DNA of 64,000 nucleotides, from assembly GCA_965116435.1 (NCBI GenBank), contig OZ220686.1, positions 2,852,001-2,916,000 of the forward strand, in the 5' to 3' direction. Position 1 is the first letter of the stretch; each line of letters begins with the position of its first letter. The notes beneath the pieces were generated by a model. It was not told the DNA's origin, did not search any database, and saw only the letters and a program-made list of their open reading frames with translations. The translations under genes and the position numbers were made by a program. The stretch comes from VXPQ01 sp965116435 (GTDB lineage: Bacteria > Bacteroidota > Rhodothermia > Rhodothermales > VXPQ01). Below, one piece after another: positions 1 through 8,766 of the stretch.

Positions 1-693
1 CCATTCAGCGAGGCGCCTGCCGAACTCGATATGATTCCGGTCCCGGCGGGTTCCGTCTCGTTGCACGGAGAAGATGTTGCGGTAGGTCCCTTCTGGATGT
101 CCGAAACGGAGGTTCCGTGGGATATTTTCGATATCTATGCCTTCGGAACGGACGAAGATGCGGGCGCCGGAGGTTCCGACGACGCCCTATTGCGCCCAAG
201 CAAGCCGTACGGCGCGCCGGACAGAGGCTACGGGCACCGCGGCTACGCCGCCATCAGCATGACGTACCTTGTGGCGGAATCGTTTGCGCAGTGGCTTTCC
301 GTGCGCACCGGCAAGACGTATCGCCTGCCGACGGAGGCGGAATGGGAATACGCCTGCCTGGCGAATGCCCCCCCCGTATCCGCCGCCGCGCTCGACGAAT
401 ACGCCTGGCGCTGGGACAATGCGTTCGACGCCGCGCAGCCTGTGGGCAGCCTCGCTCCGAATGCCTTCGGCCTCTACGATATGATCGGCAATGCTGCGGA
501 ATGGTGCGCCGGACCGGAGGGCGCTCCGCTCGCCTGCGGCGGCTCCTTCATGGACAAGGCGGAAGACGTGGGATGCGCTGCGCGCAAGACCCCGTCTCCC
601 AAATGGCAGGAAACGGATCCGCAAATACCCAAGAGCAGATTCTGGCTCACGGACGGCCCATTTATGGGATTTCGGGTCCTTCGGGAGCCGTAA
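1..693 (+). CDS. Formylglycine-generating-enzyme-like (SUMF1/FGE-sulfatase domain) protein, 5' end cut by window
   Basis: The reading frame is open back to base 1, so the gene probably starts upstream; the first ATG inside the window is at 31. The 230 visible residues carry the FGE-sulfatase signature: YRLPTEAEWEYA in the middle, GLYDMIGNAAEWC further on, then CGGSF and a terminal GFRVL. The family includes enzymes that convert a sulfatase cysteine to formylglycine, but many bacterial members are non-enzymatic C-type-lectin-like domains, so catalysis is not claimed. The gene lies 59 bases before a twin-arginine Gfo/Idh/MocA gene on the same strand, so the two may be co-transcribed. No sulfatase gene is visible in this window. 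The family is clear; the role is uncertain. Confidence 0.8.
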   Translation, partial: PFSEAPAELDMIPVPAGSVSLHGEDVAVGPFWMSETEVPWDIFDIYAFGTDEDAGAGGSDDALLRPSKPYGAPDRGYGHRGYAAISMTYLVAESFAQWLSVRTGKTYRLPTEAEWEYACLANAPPVSAAALDEYAWRWDNAFDAAQPVGSLAPNAFGLYDMIGNAAEWCAGPEGAPLACGGSFMDKAEDVGCAARKTPSPKWQETDPQIPKSRFWLTDGPFMGFRVLREP

Positions 694-752
694 ATTCGCC
701 GTGCGTTCCGACGATACTCCAACACACAACATCCCTGAACAACGAAAAACCG

Positions 753-2057
753 ATGAAAAACAATCCGTTTGTATCGCGCCGCCATTTCGTCAAAAGCAGC
801 GCCGCCGCAGCGGCAGGCGTCGCCTTTATGCCGCGCGGAAATTTTGCATGGGCCGCCGGCTCGGACACGATCCGGTATGGCCTGGTGGGTTGCGGAGGCC
901 GGGGGACCGGCGCTGCGGTCAACGCCGTGGAGGCTGCGCCGGGCGTGCAGCTGGTGGCCATGGGCGATTTGTTCGAAGATCGCCTGGACAGTTCACGGGC
1001 CAAACTCGAGGAGCAGCTCGGGGACGCCTTTCAGGTTGATTCCGACCATCGATTTGCCGGGTGGGACGCCTACAGGCAGGTTATCGACAGCGAGGTGGAT
1101 GTGGTCATTTTCGCCACGCCGCCGGTGTTTCGGCCCCTGCATGTTTCCTATGCGATCGAAAAGGGCCGGCATGTGTTTATGGAGAAGCCGATCGGGGTAG
1201 ACCCTGTTGGCGTGCGCATGTTCTTCGACGTGGCGGACGAAGCCGACCGCAAGGGGCTTTCCATCGTGGCGGGCACGCAGCGGCGGCACGAGCGCCAGTA
1301 TCTCGAAGTCATGCAGCGGATTCACGACGGAGCGATTGGCGAGGTCGTGGCCGGACAGGTATACTGGAACCAGGGCGGTCTCTGGAAGGTGGACCGCAAG
1401 CCGGGATGGTCCGATATGGAACATCAAGTGCGCAACTGGCTGTACTATACGCACCTGTCCGGCGATCATGTGGTCGAGCAGCACATCCACAACATCGACG
1501 TGGCGAACTGGGCCGTGGGGGAGACTCCGATCAAGGCTTCGGGCGTGGGCGGGCGGCAGCAGCGCGTTTCGCCGGAATACGGCCACATTTTCGACCATTT
1601 CGCCGTGAATCTGGAGTACCCGGGCGGCGCCATGATCCTGAGCATGTGCAAGCAGCAGGAAAATACCGCGAAATTCGTGGGCGAGCATATTATGGGTACG
1701 AAGGGAGCCTCCAACGCGGCTTCGTGGATCCGGGGCGAACATCCGTTCCGCTTCGACGGCGAAAACCCGAATCCGTACGTGCAGGAACACACGAACCTGA
1801 TTGAAGCCATTCGGAGTGGAAATCCGATCAACGAGGCGCGCCGCATGGCGGAAACCAATATTTCGGCCATCATGGTGCGCGAAGCGGCCTACACGGGACA
1901 GGAGATCACCTGGGAGGATGTTATGCAATCGACCCAGAACCTTACGCCGGTCGTCTGGGAATTCGGCGACGTACCTATTTTCGCCGCCGCCGTGCCCGGC
2001 GAGACGACGCTGAACCGTCGCCCGTTCGAAGAAAGCGCCGCAACGGCCTCTGGATGA
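753..2057 (+). CDS. Gfo/Idh/MocA-family oxidoreductase with twin-arginine signal
   Basis: This is a 434-residue NAD(P)-dependent sugar or cyclitol dehydrogenase of the Gfo/Idh/MocA family. The frame is open far upstream to 117, but the ATG at 753 is preferred because it puts a twin-arginine signal (SRRHFVKS followed by an alanine-rich stretch) at the N-terminus. The mature part begins with a Rossmann glycine motif (GLVGCGGRGTGAA), has the family MEKP motif near residue 148, and an alpha/beta C-terminal domain typical of the family. The Tat signal means it is exported folded, with its cofactor bound, to the periplasm. It follows the FGE-like gene and is the first of three Gfo/Idh/MocA genes in the window. 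Exported members near DUF1080 genes are linked in the literature to making or using 3-keto-sugars; the substrate here is not known. Confidence 0.88.
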   Translation: MKNNPFVSRRHFVKSSAAAAAGVAFMPRGNFAWAAGSDTIRYGLVGCGGRGTGAAVNAVEAAPGVQLVAMGDLFEDRLDSSRAKLEEQLGDAFQVDSDHRFAGWDAYRQVIDSEVDVVIFATPPVFRPLHVSYAIEKGRHVFMEKPIGVDPVGVRMFFDVADEADRKGLSIVAGTQRRHERQYLEVMQRIHDGAIGEVVAGQVYWNQGGLWKVDRKPGWSDMEHQVRNWLYYTHLSGDHVVEQHIHNIDVANWAVGETPIKASGVGGRQQRVSPEYGHIFDHFAVNLEYPGGAMILSMCKQQENTAKFVGEHIMGTKGASNAASWIRGEHPFRFDGENPNPYVQEHTNLIEAIRSGNPINEARRMAETNISAIMVREAAYTGQEITWEDVMQSTQNLTPVVWEFGDVPIFAAAVPGETTLNRRPFEESAATASG

Positions 2058-2092
2058 CCCGGTGACCCGGTGACCGGGTGACCTGGTGACGG
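2055..2092 (+). repeat. 8-bp tandem repeat spanning a stop codon
   Basis: Four near-identical 8-base units (TGACCCGG, TGACCCGG, TGACCGGG, TGACCTGG) and a partial fifth start with the TGA stop of the oxidoreductase gene. The unit length is not a multiple of three, so the array puts TGA in successive frames. It looks like replication-slippage DNA at the gene end; no function is claimed. Confidence 0.8.
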
Positions 2093-2103
2093 CGAAACGG
2101 AGA

Positions 2104-2152
2104 CGCCTTAAAAACTAAGGCGCGAAAAATGCCCGCCTTACTTTTTAAGGCG
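2104..2152. terminator. Paired inverted repeats between convergent genes; candidate bidirectional terminator
   Basis: Two 19-base arms (2104-2122 and 2134-2152) are reverse complements except for one base, and each arm is itself a small hairpin of the form CGCCTTA-N5-TAAGGCG. The pair lies between the 3' ends of the + strand oxidoreductase and the - strand permease, where a two-way terminator is expected. A related A-rich core (TAAAAA then TAAGGCGCGAAA) recurs at 25203-25223 between another pair of convergent genes. Confidence 0.55.
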
Positions 2153-2192
2153 AGCTATGGCGGGTGGTCTCCCGGGTGGGTTTGCGGGCGCC

Positions 2193-3554
2193 TTATAGCC
2201 ATACGCCCGCCGCGATCAGAACGACCGTCAGGCCCACGACGCCTACGATGGTCGCCATCACGGTCCAGGAGCGGAGCGTCTGGGCCTCAGTCATGCCCAT
2301 GAGCTGGTTCACGAGCCAGAAGCCGGAATCGTTTACGTGCGACAGCACGGTGGCGCCGCACGCTACCGCGATGGTGAGCGCGCCGAGCATCGGTTCGGAA
2401 TAACTGCCGCTCTCGACAATGGGCGCAAGCAGCCCCGCCGAGGCGACCATGGCCATCGTAGCCGACCCCTGCGCGACGCGAATCACCACGGCGATCAGGA
2501 AGCCGAACAGGAGGATCGGGAGTTGCGTGGCGGTCATCATGTCGGTCAGCGCCACGCCTATGCCCGTTTCGACCAGAATGTGCGCGAACACGCCGCCTGC
2601 GCCGGTCAGGAGAATGATCATGCCGACGGGTTCCATGGACCGCGTGGCGATGCGTTGCACCTCGTCCGCGGAAAAGCCCAGCCGGACGCCGAGGAAATAA
2701 AAGGCAAGCAGCAGGGCCGCCGTGAGCGCCGTGAACGGGTGTCCAATGAAAGATATCCATCCGAGGAGCGCACTCCCTTCTTCGAGCAGGACTTCGCCCG
2801 CGGTGTTCGCAAGAATCAGTACGAGCGGAAGCACGATGAGCGACACGACCATGCCGAATCCGGGCGTCTTGCGCCCCTCGACATCCTCCTCGGTGCGTTC
2901 CGCTGCTGCCGGGATCGGCACATGGATGCGGTTTGCGACATAGCCGCCGAAGACCACGCCGCCGATGGCTGCGGCGGGTATGCCGGCGAGTACCCCGAAG
3001 AAAATGACCCAGCCCAGGTCCGCGCCGATGAGCAAGGAAACAGCCACCGGGCCCGGGGTTGGGGGAATGCAGGCATGCGCGACGGCCATGCCCGCGAGGA
3101 GCGGGATGCCGTAGTAGAGCAGCGATTTACCCGTTCGGCGGGCCAGGTCGTAGATGAGCGGAATGAAAATAATCAAGCCGACCTCAAAGAATACGGGCGT
3201 GGCCACGATGACGCCGATGAGGGCCAGCGCCCACTGCGCCTTTCGTTCTCCGAATACCCGAATGATCGTCGAGGCGATTTTGCCCGCGCCGCCCGACTCC
3301 TGAATCATGGCGCCCAGCATGGTGCCCACGCCGATCACCACGGCGATATAGCCGAGCGTGCTGCCCATGCCCTCTCTTATGGCGTCCGCCACTGCCGAGG
3401 GAGGCACCCTGCCCAGAATAGCGGCGACGAAGCTCACGACAAGCAAGGCGACGAACGCCTGCATGCGGAGGACGATGACCAGAAACAGGAGCGCCCCGAT
3501 GCTGCCGACGGTCAGCAGGAGCAGGGCTTCGGTGGACAGGGGGTCGGCGGGCAT
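2193..3554 (-). CDS. GntP-family gluconate/organic-acid permease
   Basis: This 453-residue integral membrane protein has about twelve hydrophobic segments and matches the GntP family of proton-coupled gluconate and related sugar-acid transporters in length and motifs. Supporting segments include PVFFEVGLIIFIPLIYDLA in the first half, the following AHACIPPTPGPVA loop, and GQGSATMAM-like text (VAQGSATMAMVASAGL) near the C-terminus. It sits in the inner membrane. It is convergent with the preceding oxidoreductase and divergent from the DUF5916 gene, so it is probably transcribed alone. Family members carry gluconate, idonate, galactonate, fructuronate or glycerate. The surrounding sugar-oxidation genes fit an aldonic or keto-acid substrate, but that is inference. 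Confidence 0.88.
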   Translation of the reverse strand: MPADPLSTEALLLLTVGSIGALLFLVIVLRMQAFVALLVVSFVAAILGRVPPSAVADAIREGMGSTLGYIAVVIGVGTMLGAMIQESGGAGKIASTIIRVFGERKAQWALALIGVIVATPVFFEVGLIIFIPLIYDLARRTGKSLLYYGIPLLAGMAVAHACIPPTPGPVAVSLLIGADLGWVIFFGVLAGIPAAAIGGVVFGGYVANRIHVPIPAAAERTEEDVEGRKTPGFGMVVSLIVLPLVLILANTAGEVLLEEGSALLGWISFIGHPFTALTAALLLAFYFLGVRLGFSADEVQRIATRSMEPVGMIILLTGAGGVFAHILVETGIGVALTDMMTATQLPILLFGFLIAVVIRVAQGSATMAMVASAGLLAPIVESGSYSEPMLGALTIAVACGATVLSHVNDSGFWLVNQLMGMTEAQTLRSWTVMATIVGVVGLTVVLIAAGVWL

Positions 3555-3659
3555 GGCGGTGGAAACGAAAGGACGAAAAGAGGATAGCGATTACATGGCG
3601 CGGGCACCGAAATTTACAGTACCTTGACACAGAAAATACAGAACCTTTGCTATACATAG

Positions 3660-5999
3660 ATGATTCCCCCTGTGCCATCGTTTTTGCCTGTCCCGTGCGT
3701 TTCGGACGCCGCCGGGGCCGCTTTTTCCCGGCCTGCCGCGCTGTGCCGGGCCGGACGGTTTGCCGTATCGGGCCTGGCGTGGCTGCTATGTTCGTCCGGA
3801 ACGCTCCAGGCCCAGGCGCAGCAGCAAACAACCCCGAAACAAGACCTTATCGTCATGCAGCGCATTGGCGGGACGGTCGAGCTGGACGGGCTCAGTTTCG
3901 AGCCCGCCTGGCGATCGGTCGAGCCGTACGTCCCGTCCCAGTACGAGCCGAACAACGGGGCGCCGCCGACCGAGCGCACCGAAATGCGCATCGCCTACGA
4001 CGAGCAATACCTGTACCTTGCCCTGCGCGCCTACGATCGCGAACCCGAAGGCATTCGCGCCAACACGCTCTATCGGGACCGGCTTAGCAGCGACGATCAT
4101 TTCGAAATTCTGATCGATTCCTACAACGACAACGAGACCGGCATGCTGTTCAACAGCAATCCGAGAGGGCATCGCCGGGAGGCCGCCATTTCGAACGACG
4201 CCAGCGGGGGCGGCATTTCGTCGGGCGGCTGGATCAATGTGGATTTCAATACCTACTGGGACGTGGAAACGGTCATTGCCGACAGCGGATGGTTTTCCGA
4301 GATGCGCATTCCGTTTTCCAGTCTCCGGTTCCAGCCGCGCGAAGACGGTACGGTGATCATGGGCCTGACCCTGCAACGGAAGATTGTGCGCAAGGACGAA
4401 CGCGTTGTGTTCCCTCCGGTCGAGCGCATTTCGAGTTGGGCTTTTCTGAAGCCGTCTCTTGCCCAGAAATTTCTGCTGGAAGGCGTCGAATCGGATCTGC
4501 CCGTGTATGTAACCGGCTACGGGCTGGGCGGAGCAGGGGAGACGGCGGGGCAGGAAGCGCCGGACGCCGCCTGGGAGTACGACCGCGACGTGACGCGCGA
4601 ACTCGGCGCCGACGTCAAGTATCAGTTTGCGAACAACGCTACGCTCGACCTCACGCTGAACACCGATTTTGCACAGGTCGAAGCGGACGATCAGCAAATC
4701 AACCTGACCCGATTTTCCCTGTTTTTTCCCGAAAAACGCCAGTTTTTTCAGGAGCGGGCGGGCATTTTCGATTTCCGGACCGGGGGGTTGAGTCGGCTGT
4801 TTCATAGCCGGCGCATTGGCCTGACGCAAGACGGCGCGCCTGTGCCGATTCTCGGCGGCGCGCGCGGCGCCGGGCGTTTCGGGCCGTGGGACGTAGGGGC
4901 GCTGACCATGCAGACGGCGTCGTCCGGCGAGCAATCTTCAGAAAATTTCGGCGTGCTGCGCGTGCGGCGGAAGGTGTTCAATCCCTGGTCCTATGCGGGC
5001 GCCATGGGAACGAGTCGCCTTGGGGCGGACGGCGCGTATAATTTCGCCTATGGCCTTGATGGCGTTTTCCGGCTTTTCGGGGACGACTACCTGACCCTTC
5101 AGTGGGCGCACTCGTTCGACGACGCGCTGGTCGATCAGCCCGGATATCGCCCCTTGAACGGGGGACGCATGACCGTGCAGATGGAGCGGCGGCGCAGCAG
5201 GGAATGGGAATATCGTTCTATTGTGGCCTGGGCGGGGCCGGACTACCGCCCGGGCGTCGGATTCTCGCAGCGCAACGATTTTACCTTGCTGGACCAGGCG
5301 CTTTCCTATACGTGGCTGCCCCCGGAAGGCGCCCGGCTGATTTTCCATACCCTCGAAATGACCGGATCGGCCTATTTGCGCAACGAGGACGGTTCCGTCG
5401 AATCGGCGGAATGGGGTCCCCGATGGGGGTACGGCGCCCGCAACGGAACGCGCGGGGAAGCCGGACTCCGGTTTTTGTACGAAGCCCTGCCGGATTCCTT
5501 TTTGATCGGGGATGTGGCCATTCCGGATGGAGAGTACGCCTTTTGGGAGGCGGAAGTATCGTATGGGGAATCCAATACGAACCGGTACCGCCTGGGACCC
5601 GCCGTGCAGGCCGGTCGTTTCTACGACGGCTGGAAGGCTACCGTCTCCGTGCGCCCCACCTGGTACGTATCCCCGCATCTTGAAATGACGGGGCGCTACG
5701 AGTACAGCCGGATCCGTTTCCCGGACCGCGATGCGGGCTTGCACGCCCACCTGCTCAGGTTCAGGATCGGCCTGGCGCTTGATACGCAGGCGTCGGCCAA
5801 CATTTTCGTACAGTACAACAGCGTACGCGATGCGCTCTCGTCCAATATCCGTCTGCGGTACAATTTCCGGGAAGGGAACGACCTGTGGCTGGTCTATAAC
5901 CAGGGGATGAATACGTCCCGCCGCCGTTTCGATCCGGCGCCGCCGTTTACGGACAACCGGACGCTGCTGCTGAAATACACCTATACGTTCCGGATATAA
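3660..5999 (+). CDS. DUF5916 surface protein with N-terminal CBM9-like domain
   Basis: This 779-residue protein has an unusually long N-terminus before a secretory signal at about residues 31-54 ending in AQAQ. A CBM9-like beta-sandwich follows at about 65-235 (IGGTVELDG, then TEMRIAYDEQYLYLALRAYD), as in the carbohydrate-binding domain of DUF5916 proteins. The rest, with many alternating aromatic and polar strands and the stretch FFPEKRQFFQERAGIFDF, is the DUF5916 part and probably an outer-membrane barrel; the chain ends in an aromatic strand (YTYTFRI). The ATG at 3660 is the only in-frame one before the signal; a later non-ATG start is possible. It probably acts in binding or passage of carbohydrate at the outer membrane, though the function of DUF5916 is not established. 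Confidence 0.82.
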   Translation: MIPPVPSFLPVPCVSDAAGAAFSRPAALCRAGRFAVSGLAWLLCSSGTLQAQAQQQTTPKQDLIVMQRIGGTVELDGLSFEPAWRSVEPYVPSQYEPNNGAPPTERTEMRIAYDEQYLYLALRAYDREPEGIRANTLYRDRLSSDDHFEILIDSYNDNETGMLFNSNPRGHRREAAISNDASGGGISSGGWINVDFNTYWDVETVIADSGWFSEMRIPFSSLRFQPREDGTVIMGLTLQRKIVRKDERVVFPPVERISSWAFLKPSLAQKFLLEGVESDLPVYVTGYGLGGAGETAGQEAPDAAWEYDRDVTRELGADVKYQFANNATLDLTLNTDFAQVEADDQQINLTRFSLFFPEKRQFFQERAGIFDFRTGGLSRLFHSRRIGLTQDGAPVPILGGARGAGRFGPWDVGALTMQTASSGEQSSENFGVLRVRRKVFNPWSYAGAMGTSRLGADGAYNFAYGLDGVFRLFGDDYLTLQWAHSFDDALVDQPGYRPLNGGRMTVQMERRRSREWEYRSIVAWAGPDYRPGVGFSQRNDFTLLDQALSYTWLPPEGARLIFHTLEMTGSAYLRNEDGSVESAEWGPRWGYGARNGTRGEAGLRFLYEALPDSFLIGDVAIPDGEYAFWEAEVSYGESNTNRYRLGPAVQAGRFYDGWKATVSVRPTWYVSPHLEMTGRYEYSRIRFPDRDAGLHAHLLRFRIGLALDTQASANIFVQYNSVRDALSSNIRLRYNFREGNDLWLVYNQGMNTSRRRFDPAPPFTDNRTLLLKYTYTFRI

Positions 6000-6096
6000 G
6001 AGGCGGGTATCAGGGCCGGATATCCGGCGGCGGCTATGAAGCGGCTGCCGCAGGGCAAGCCCACGGACACGCCGGGCCCAACCCGGTCCGGCCGGT

Positions 6097-7809
6097 TCAG
6101 TCTGCGGGCGGCTCGACAACGGTTTCTGGAGACGCTTCCGGTGCCTCCGGCAGATTTTCTTCCGCAGGGGCGGCTGTTGCGTCCGGCTCCGGCGGCGGAT
6201 GTTCGTCCGCAGGTGCGTCTGTCGCGTCCGGCTCCGTCAGCGGATTTTCGTCCGCAGGTACGGCTGTTGTGTCCGGTGCCTCCGGCAGATTTTCGTCCGC
6301 AAGTACGGCTGTTGTGTCTGGCTCCGTCGGCAGATTTTCTTCCCCAGGTACGGCTGTCGTGTCCGGCTCCGTCAGCAGATTTTCTTCCGCGAGTACGTCT
6401 GTCGTATCCGGCTCCGTCAGTGGATTTTCGTCCGCAGGTACGGCTGTCGCGTCCGGCTCCGTCGGCAGATTTTCTTCCCCCGGTACGGCTGTTGTGTCCG
6501 GGGGTTCATGGCGTTGCGACGCCGGGACGAGCCGGTTTGCGATGCGCAACAGCGGCTCGTTCGTGAAACCGCCCAGCGGTTCCAGCGCTTCTTCCGTGTA
6601 GCGCCCCCCCGCGTTCCAGAGTATCCATTCGTCGATCCCCGCATCGTAGGTTGCCTGAATCTGGGCGCGCACCTCCGCGGCGCCGTAGGGAGGATCCCCA
6701 AGGGAGAAGTCCTGTAGCCAGGGACGGACCCCGCCGGCGCCCGGTATCGCGGCGGACCGCCTCGCCACGTTCCTTAGCGCTGCGCGCACGGTTTCGTAGG
6801 GGTAGGCGTTGGGGGCGTCGATGTTGAAGCTGCCCTTCCAGTAGTGGCTGGGGTATATCATCGGCAGGGCTACGTCCACCACGTCAATGAACGATTCCCA
6901 CCGTTGCCCGATTCCCACATCGCTGGTTGCGGTGGTGGTGACGCCGAACACGTCGGCGGTCACGCGGACACCCGTGTCTGCCAGCGCGTCCCGGCTATAT
7001 TTCAGGAAGCCGCGAATCGCGTCGGCTCTGGACTGGCCGTTGTTTCCGGGGAAGCGGGCCCGCTCCATTTCAGGGGGCGATGCGTCGGGGAACCGCACGT
7101 AGTCCCACTGAATTTCCGGGAAGCCCCACGCGGCTACCTCCCGGGCCAGCGCGACATGGTACTCCCAGACGTCGCGCTGGTACGGGTTCATCCAGGCGAC
7201 CTCCTTGCCGTCACGCCAAACGCCCCCTGCCGAATCCTGGATGGCCAGATCTGGACGAGCCGCCGCGAGGAGCGGGTCCTTCACAATCACGATCCGCGCG
7301 ATCGGGTAGATGCCTGCTTCTTCGAGCTGGCCGAGGAGGCGGGACAGGTTCGGGATGCGAATATCGTCGGTGGCCCCTATGGCCTGCGCCAGCGGCACCC
7401 CGGAGGGGTGGCTTACGTACCCGCTGGCGTCCTTGATGTCGATTACGAAGCTGTTGATCTCCGTGCGCCCGGCCAGCGCAATGAGCGCCTCCCGCGGCTT
7501 CTGCGATCCCGCGACCCAAGCGTTGAGGTACAGGCCGCGCACGTTTTCCGGCCTCTCGAACACAAACGTGCGCTCGGGCGGGGCTGGCTTCGCGGCGGTC
7601 CCTCGGGGCGCAGAGGCGCCGGGGGCTTCTGCGGGCGTCGGGATGGCGTCGGGCGGCGCGACATCGGGCGCCGTCTCCATGTCGGATTGCGCGGCGAGCG
7701 GTTCCCCGGATGCGCCGGCGGCGCCCGGGGCAGGTCCGTCGCCGGTTTGGCAGGCCGAGAGCACCGCCGCCGTCAGCATCGCCCGTATCGCCCACAGGAA
7801 ATTTTTCAT
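6097..7809 (-). CDS. DUF4015 glycoside-hydrolase-like lipoprotein with repetitive C-terminal tail
   Basis: An upstream ATG at 7878 lies inside a perfect hairpin, so the ATG at 7809 is chosen. It gives a 570-residue protein with a lipoprotein signal whose lipobox ends LSAC (Cys20). An Ala/Pro-rich linker follows (about 21-75), then a TIM-barrel-like DUF4015 domain at about 80-425 (GLYLNAWVAGS near the start, IQWDYVRFPD and VDVALPMIYPSHY later, DEWILWNAGGRY at the end). DUF4015 is annotated as a putative glycoside hydrolase related to alpha-amylase folds. Residues 436-555 are eight 15-residue repeats of the type EPDTTAVPADENPLT, an acidic, proline-containing and probably unfolded tail. It is likely an outer-membrane-anchored enzyme with an extended spacer. 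It is convergent with the DUF5916 gene. Confidence 0.8.
   Translation of the reverse strand: MKNFLWAIRAMLTAAVLSACQTGDGPAPGAAGASGEPLAAQSDMETAPDVAPPDAIPTPAEAPGASAPRGTAAKPAPPERTFVFERPENVRGLYLNAWVAGSQKPREALIALAGRTEINSFVIDIKDASGYVSHPSGVPLAQAIGATDDIRIPNLSRLLGQLEEAGIYPIARIVIVKDPLLAAARPDLAIQDSAGGVWRDGKEVAWMNPYQRDVWEYHVALAREVAAWGFPEIQWDYVRFPDASPPEMERARFPGNNGQSRADAIRGFLKYSRDALADTGVRVTADVFGVTTTATSDVGIGQRWESFIDVVDVALPMIYPSHYWKGSFNIDAPNAYPYETVRAALRNVARRSAAIPGAGGVRPWLQDFSLGDPPYGAAEVRAQIQATYDAGIDEWILWNAGGRYTEEALEPLGGFTNEPLLRIANRLVPASQRHEPPDTTAVPGEENLPTEPDATAVPADENPLTEPDTTDVLAEENLLTEPDTTAVPGEENLPTEPDTTAVLADENLPEAPDTTAVPADENPLTEPDATDAPADEHPPPEPDATAAPAEENLPEAPEASPETVVEPPAD
6145..6504 (-). repeat. 45-bp in-frame tandem repeat (8 units) in the DUF4015 gene
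   Basis: Eight 45-base units encode 15-residue repeats with the skeleton (E/A)PD(T/A)T(A/D)VP(A/G)(D/E)EN. The units differ by a few substitutions but keep their length exactly, so the coding frame is preserved. The copy number is likely to vary between strains. Confidence 0.9.
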
Positions 7810-7875
7810 AAAACACCCCGGGCGTTGCCGCAGTACGCTGGTTTGTACGTCTGAGTTCGCCCTTGCCTGCGTTTG

Positions 7876-7922
7876 CATACGCCCAAGCGTGCACGCACCT
7901 GATGTGCACGCTTGGGCGTATG
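7876..7922. repeat. Perfect 19-bp inverted repeat, 9-base loop
   Basis: Bases 7876-7894 are an exact reverse complement of 7904-7922. The hairpin lies downstream of the DUF1080 lipoprotein gene (7958-8707, - strand) and upstream of the DUF4015 gene on the same strand. There is no T-run after the stem on the - strand, so it is not a textbook intrinsic terminator. It could terminate or stabilise the DUF1080 message, or be a protein-binding site. Confidence 0.7.
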
Positions 7923-7957
7923 GTGCGAATCCCGTGAAAAGCGGCCCTGGCGGGAGC

Positions 7958-8707
7958 CTATTCCATCGACTTGATCATGACGTTTCGGAACCAGATGCCG
8001 GATTCTCCGTGCTTTCCTTGCAAGCCGATATGGCCTTCGGTGGCCAGCTCGGCCAGCGGATTGCTCAGCCAGCTCGGAATCTCGGTGCCGTCCGGGTTGG
8101 TTTCCGCAGAGTGGTATTCGCTCATGTCGATCTGGCTTACTTCCATGCCGTTCACCGCCGTCCACAGGGAATCGCCCCGTGCGGTGATCGTGTAGCGGTT
8201 CCATTCTCCGGCAGGCTTGATGCGCTGCTCGGACGGGGCCACATGTCCGTAGAATGCGCCGGATTCCCCGTGCTGCCGGGCCGAATCCGCCTGGGGGTAG
8301 CTGTCGGCTATTTGCACCTCCAGGGAATACGGAATCCAGGCGCTGGTGTCCGTTTCGGTGGCGTGCAGGATGACGCCGCTGTTGGCGCCTGCCTCGAACA
8401 AGACTTCGAGATCCAGTACGAAGTCGTTGTACATGGCTTGCGAAAAGATGGGCGCGTCTACGCTGCTGGTCAGGAGACCGTCTTCCCATACCCACAACCC
8501 TTCGGGGTTGATGGCGTTGGAGAGGTCCTCGTTGAAAAGCGGCTCCCACCCGGGTTCGGATGTGTCCGGATGCGCATCGGCCATTTCCATGGCTTCCGCC
8601 ATGTCGTCTTCGGCCATGGCGGCGTGATCTGCATCTTCCGAACCGGAAGCGCATCCTGCTGCAAGGAAAACGAGTGCAGCGAGGAGGGAAAGCATACGTG
8701 TGGACAT
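7958..8707 (-). CDS. DUF1080 (3-keto-disaccharide hydrolase family) lipoprotein
   Basis: The start is the ATG at 8707, which gives a 249-residue protein with a lipoprotein signal and the lipobox LAAGC (Cys18). An acidic spacer follows at about 20-50. The rest is a single DUF1080 domain, a concanavalin-like beta-sandwich: WEPLFNEDLS at its start, ANSGVILHA in the middle, YSLEVQIAD, then GHIGLQGKHGESGIWFRNV at the end. DUF1080 members hydrolyse 3-keto-glycosides produced by Gfo/Idh/MocA-type oxidoreductases, according to work on Bacteroidota and other groups. The gene lies 59 bases after a Tat-exported Gfo/Idh/MocA gene on the same strand, so an oxidise-then-hydrolyse pair in the periplasm is a reasonable inference. 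Confidence 0.87.
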   Translation of the reverse strand: MSTRMLSLLAALVFLAAGCASGSEDADHAAMAEDDMAEAMEMADAHPDTSEPGWEPLFNEDLSNAINPEGLWVWEDGLLTSSVDAPIFSQAMYNDFVLDLEVLFEAGANSGVILHATETDTSAWIPYSLEVQIADSYPQADSARQHGESGAFYGHVAPSEQRIKPAGEWNRYTITARGDSLWTAVNGMEVSQIDMSEYHSAETNPDGTEIPSWLSNPLAELATEGHIGLQGKHGESGIWFRNVMIKSME

Positions 8708-8766
8708 GGGTATTGTGTTTTTGTTGATGGTAGGGATTGGTGATTGCGCCTCCGGTTCGTCCGGCG

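Noticed and set aside
117..752. N-terminal extension of the first oxidoreductase gene to 117
   Set aside because: It overlaps the FGE-like gene in another frame, and the twin-arginine signal starts at 753.
3624..3656. TTGACA...TATACA promoter before the DUF5916 gene
   Set aside because: The spacing of 21 bases is too long for a sigma-70-type promoter, and the ATG follows within a few bases.
6145..6504. Possible CRISPR array
   Set aside because: The 45-base units are contiguous, in frame and translated; there are no spacers.
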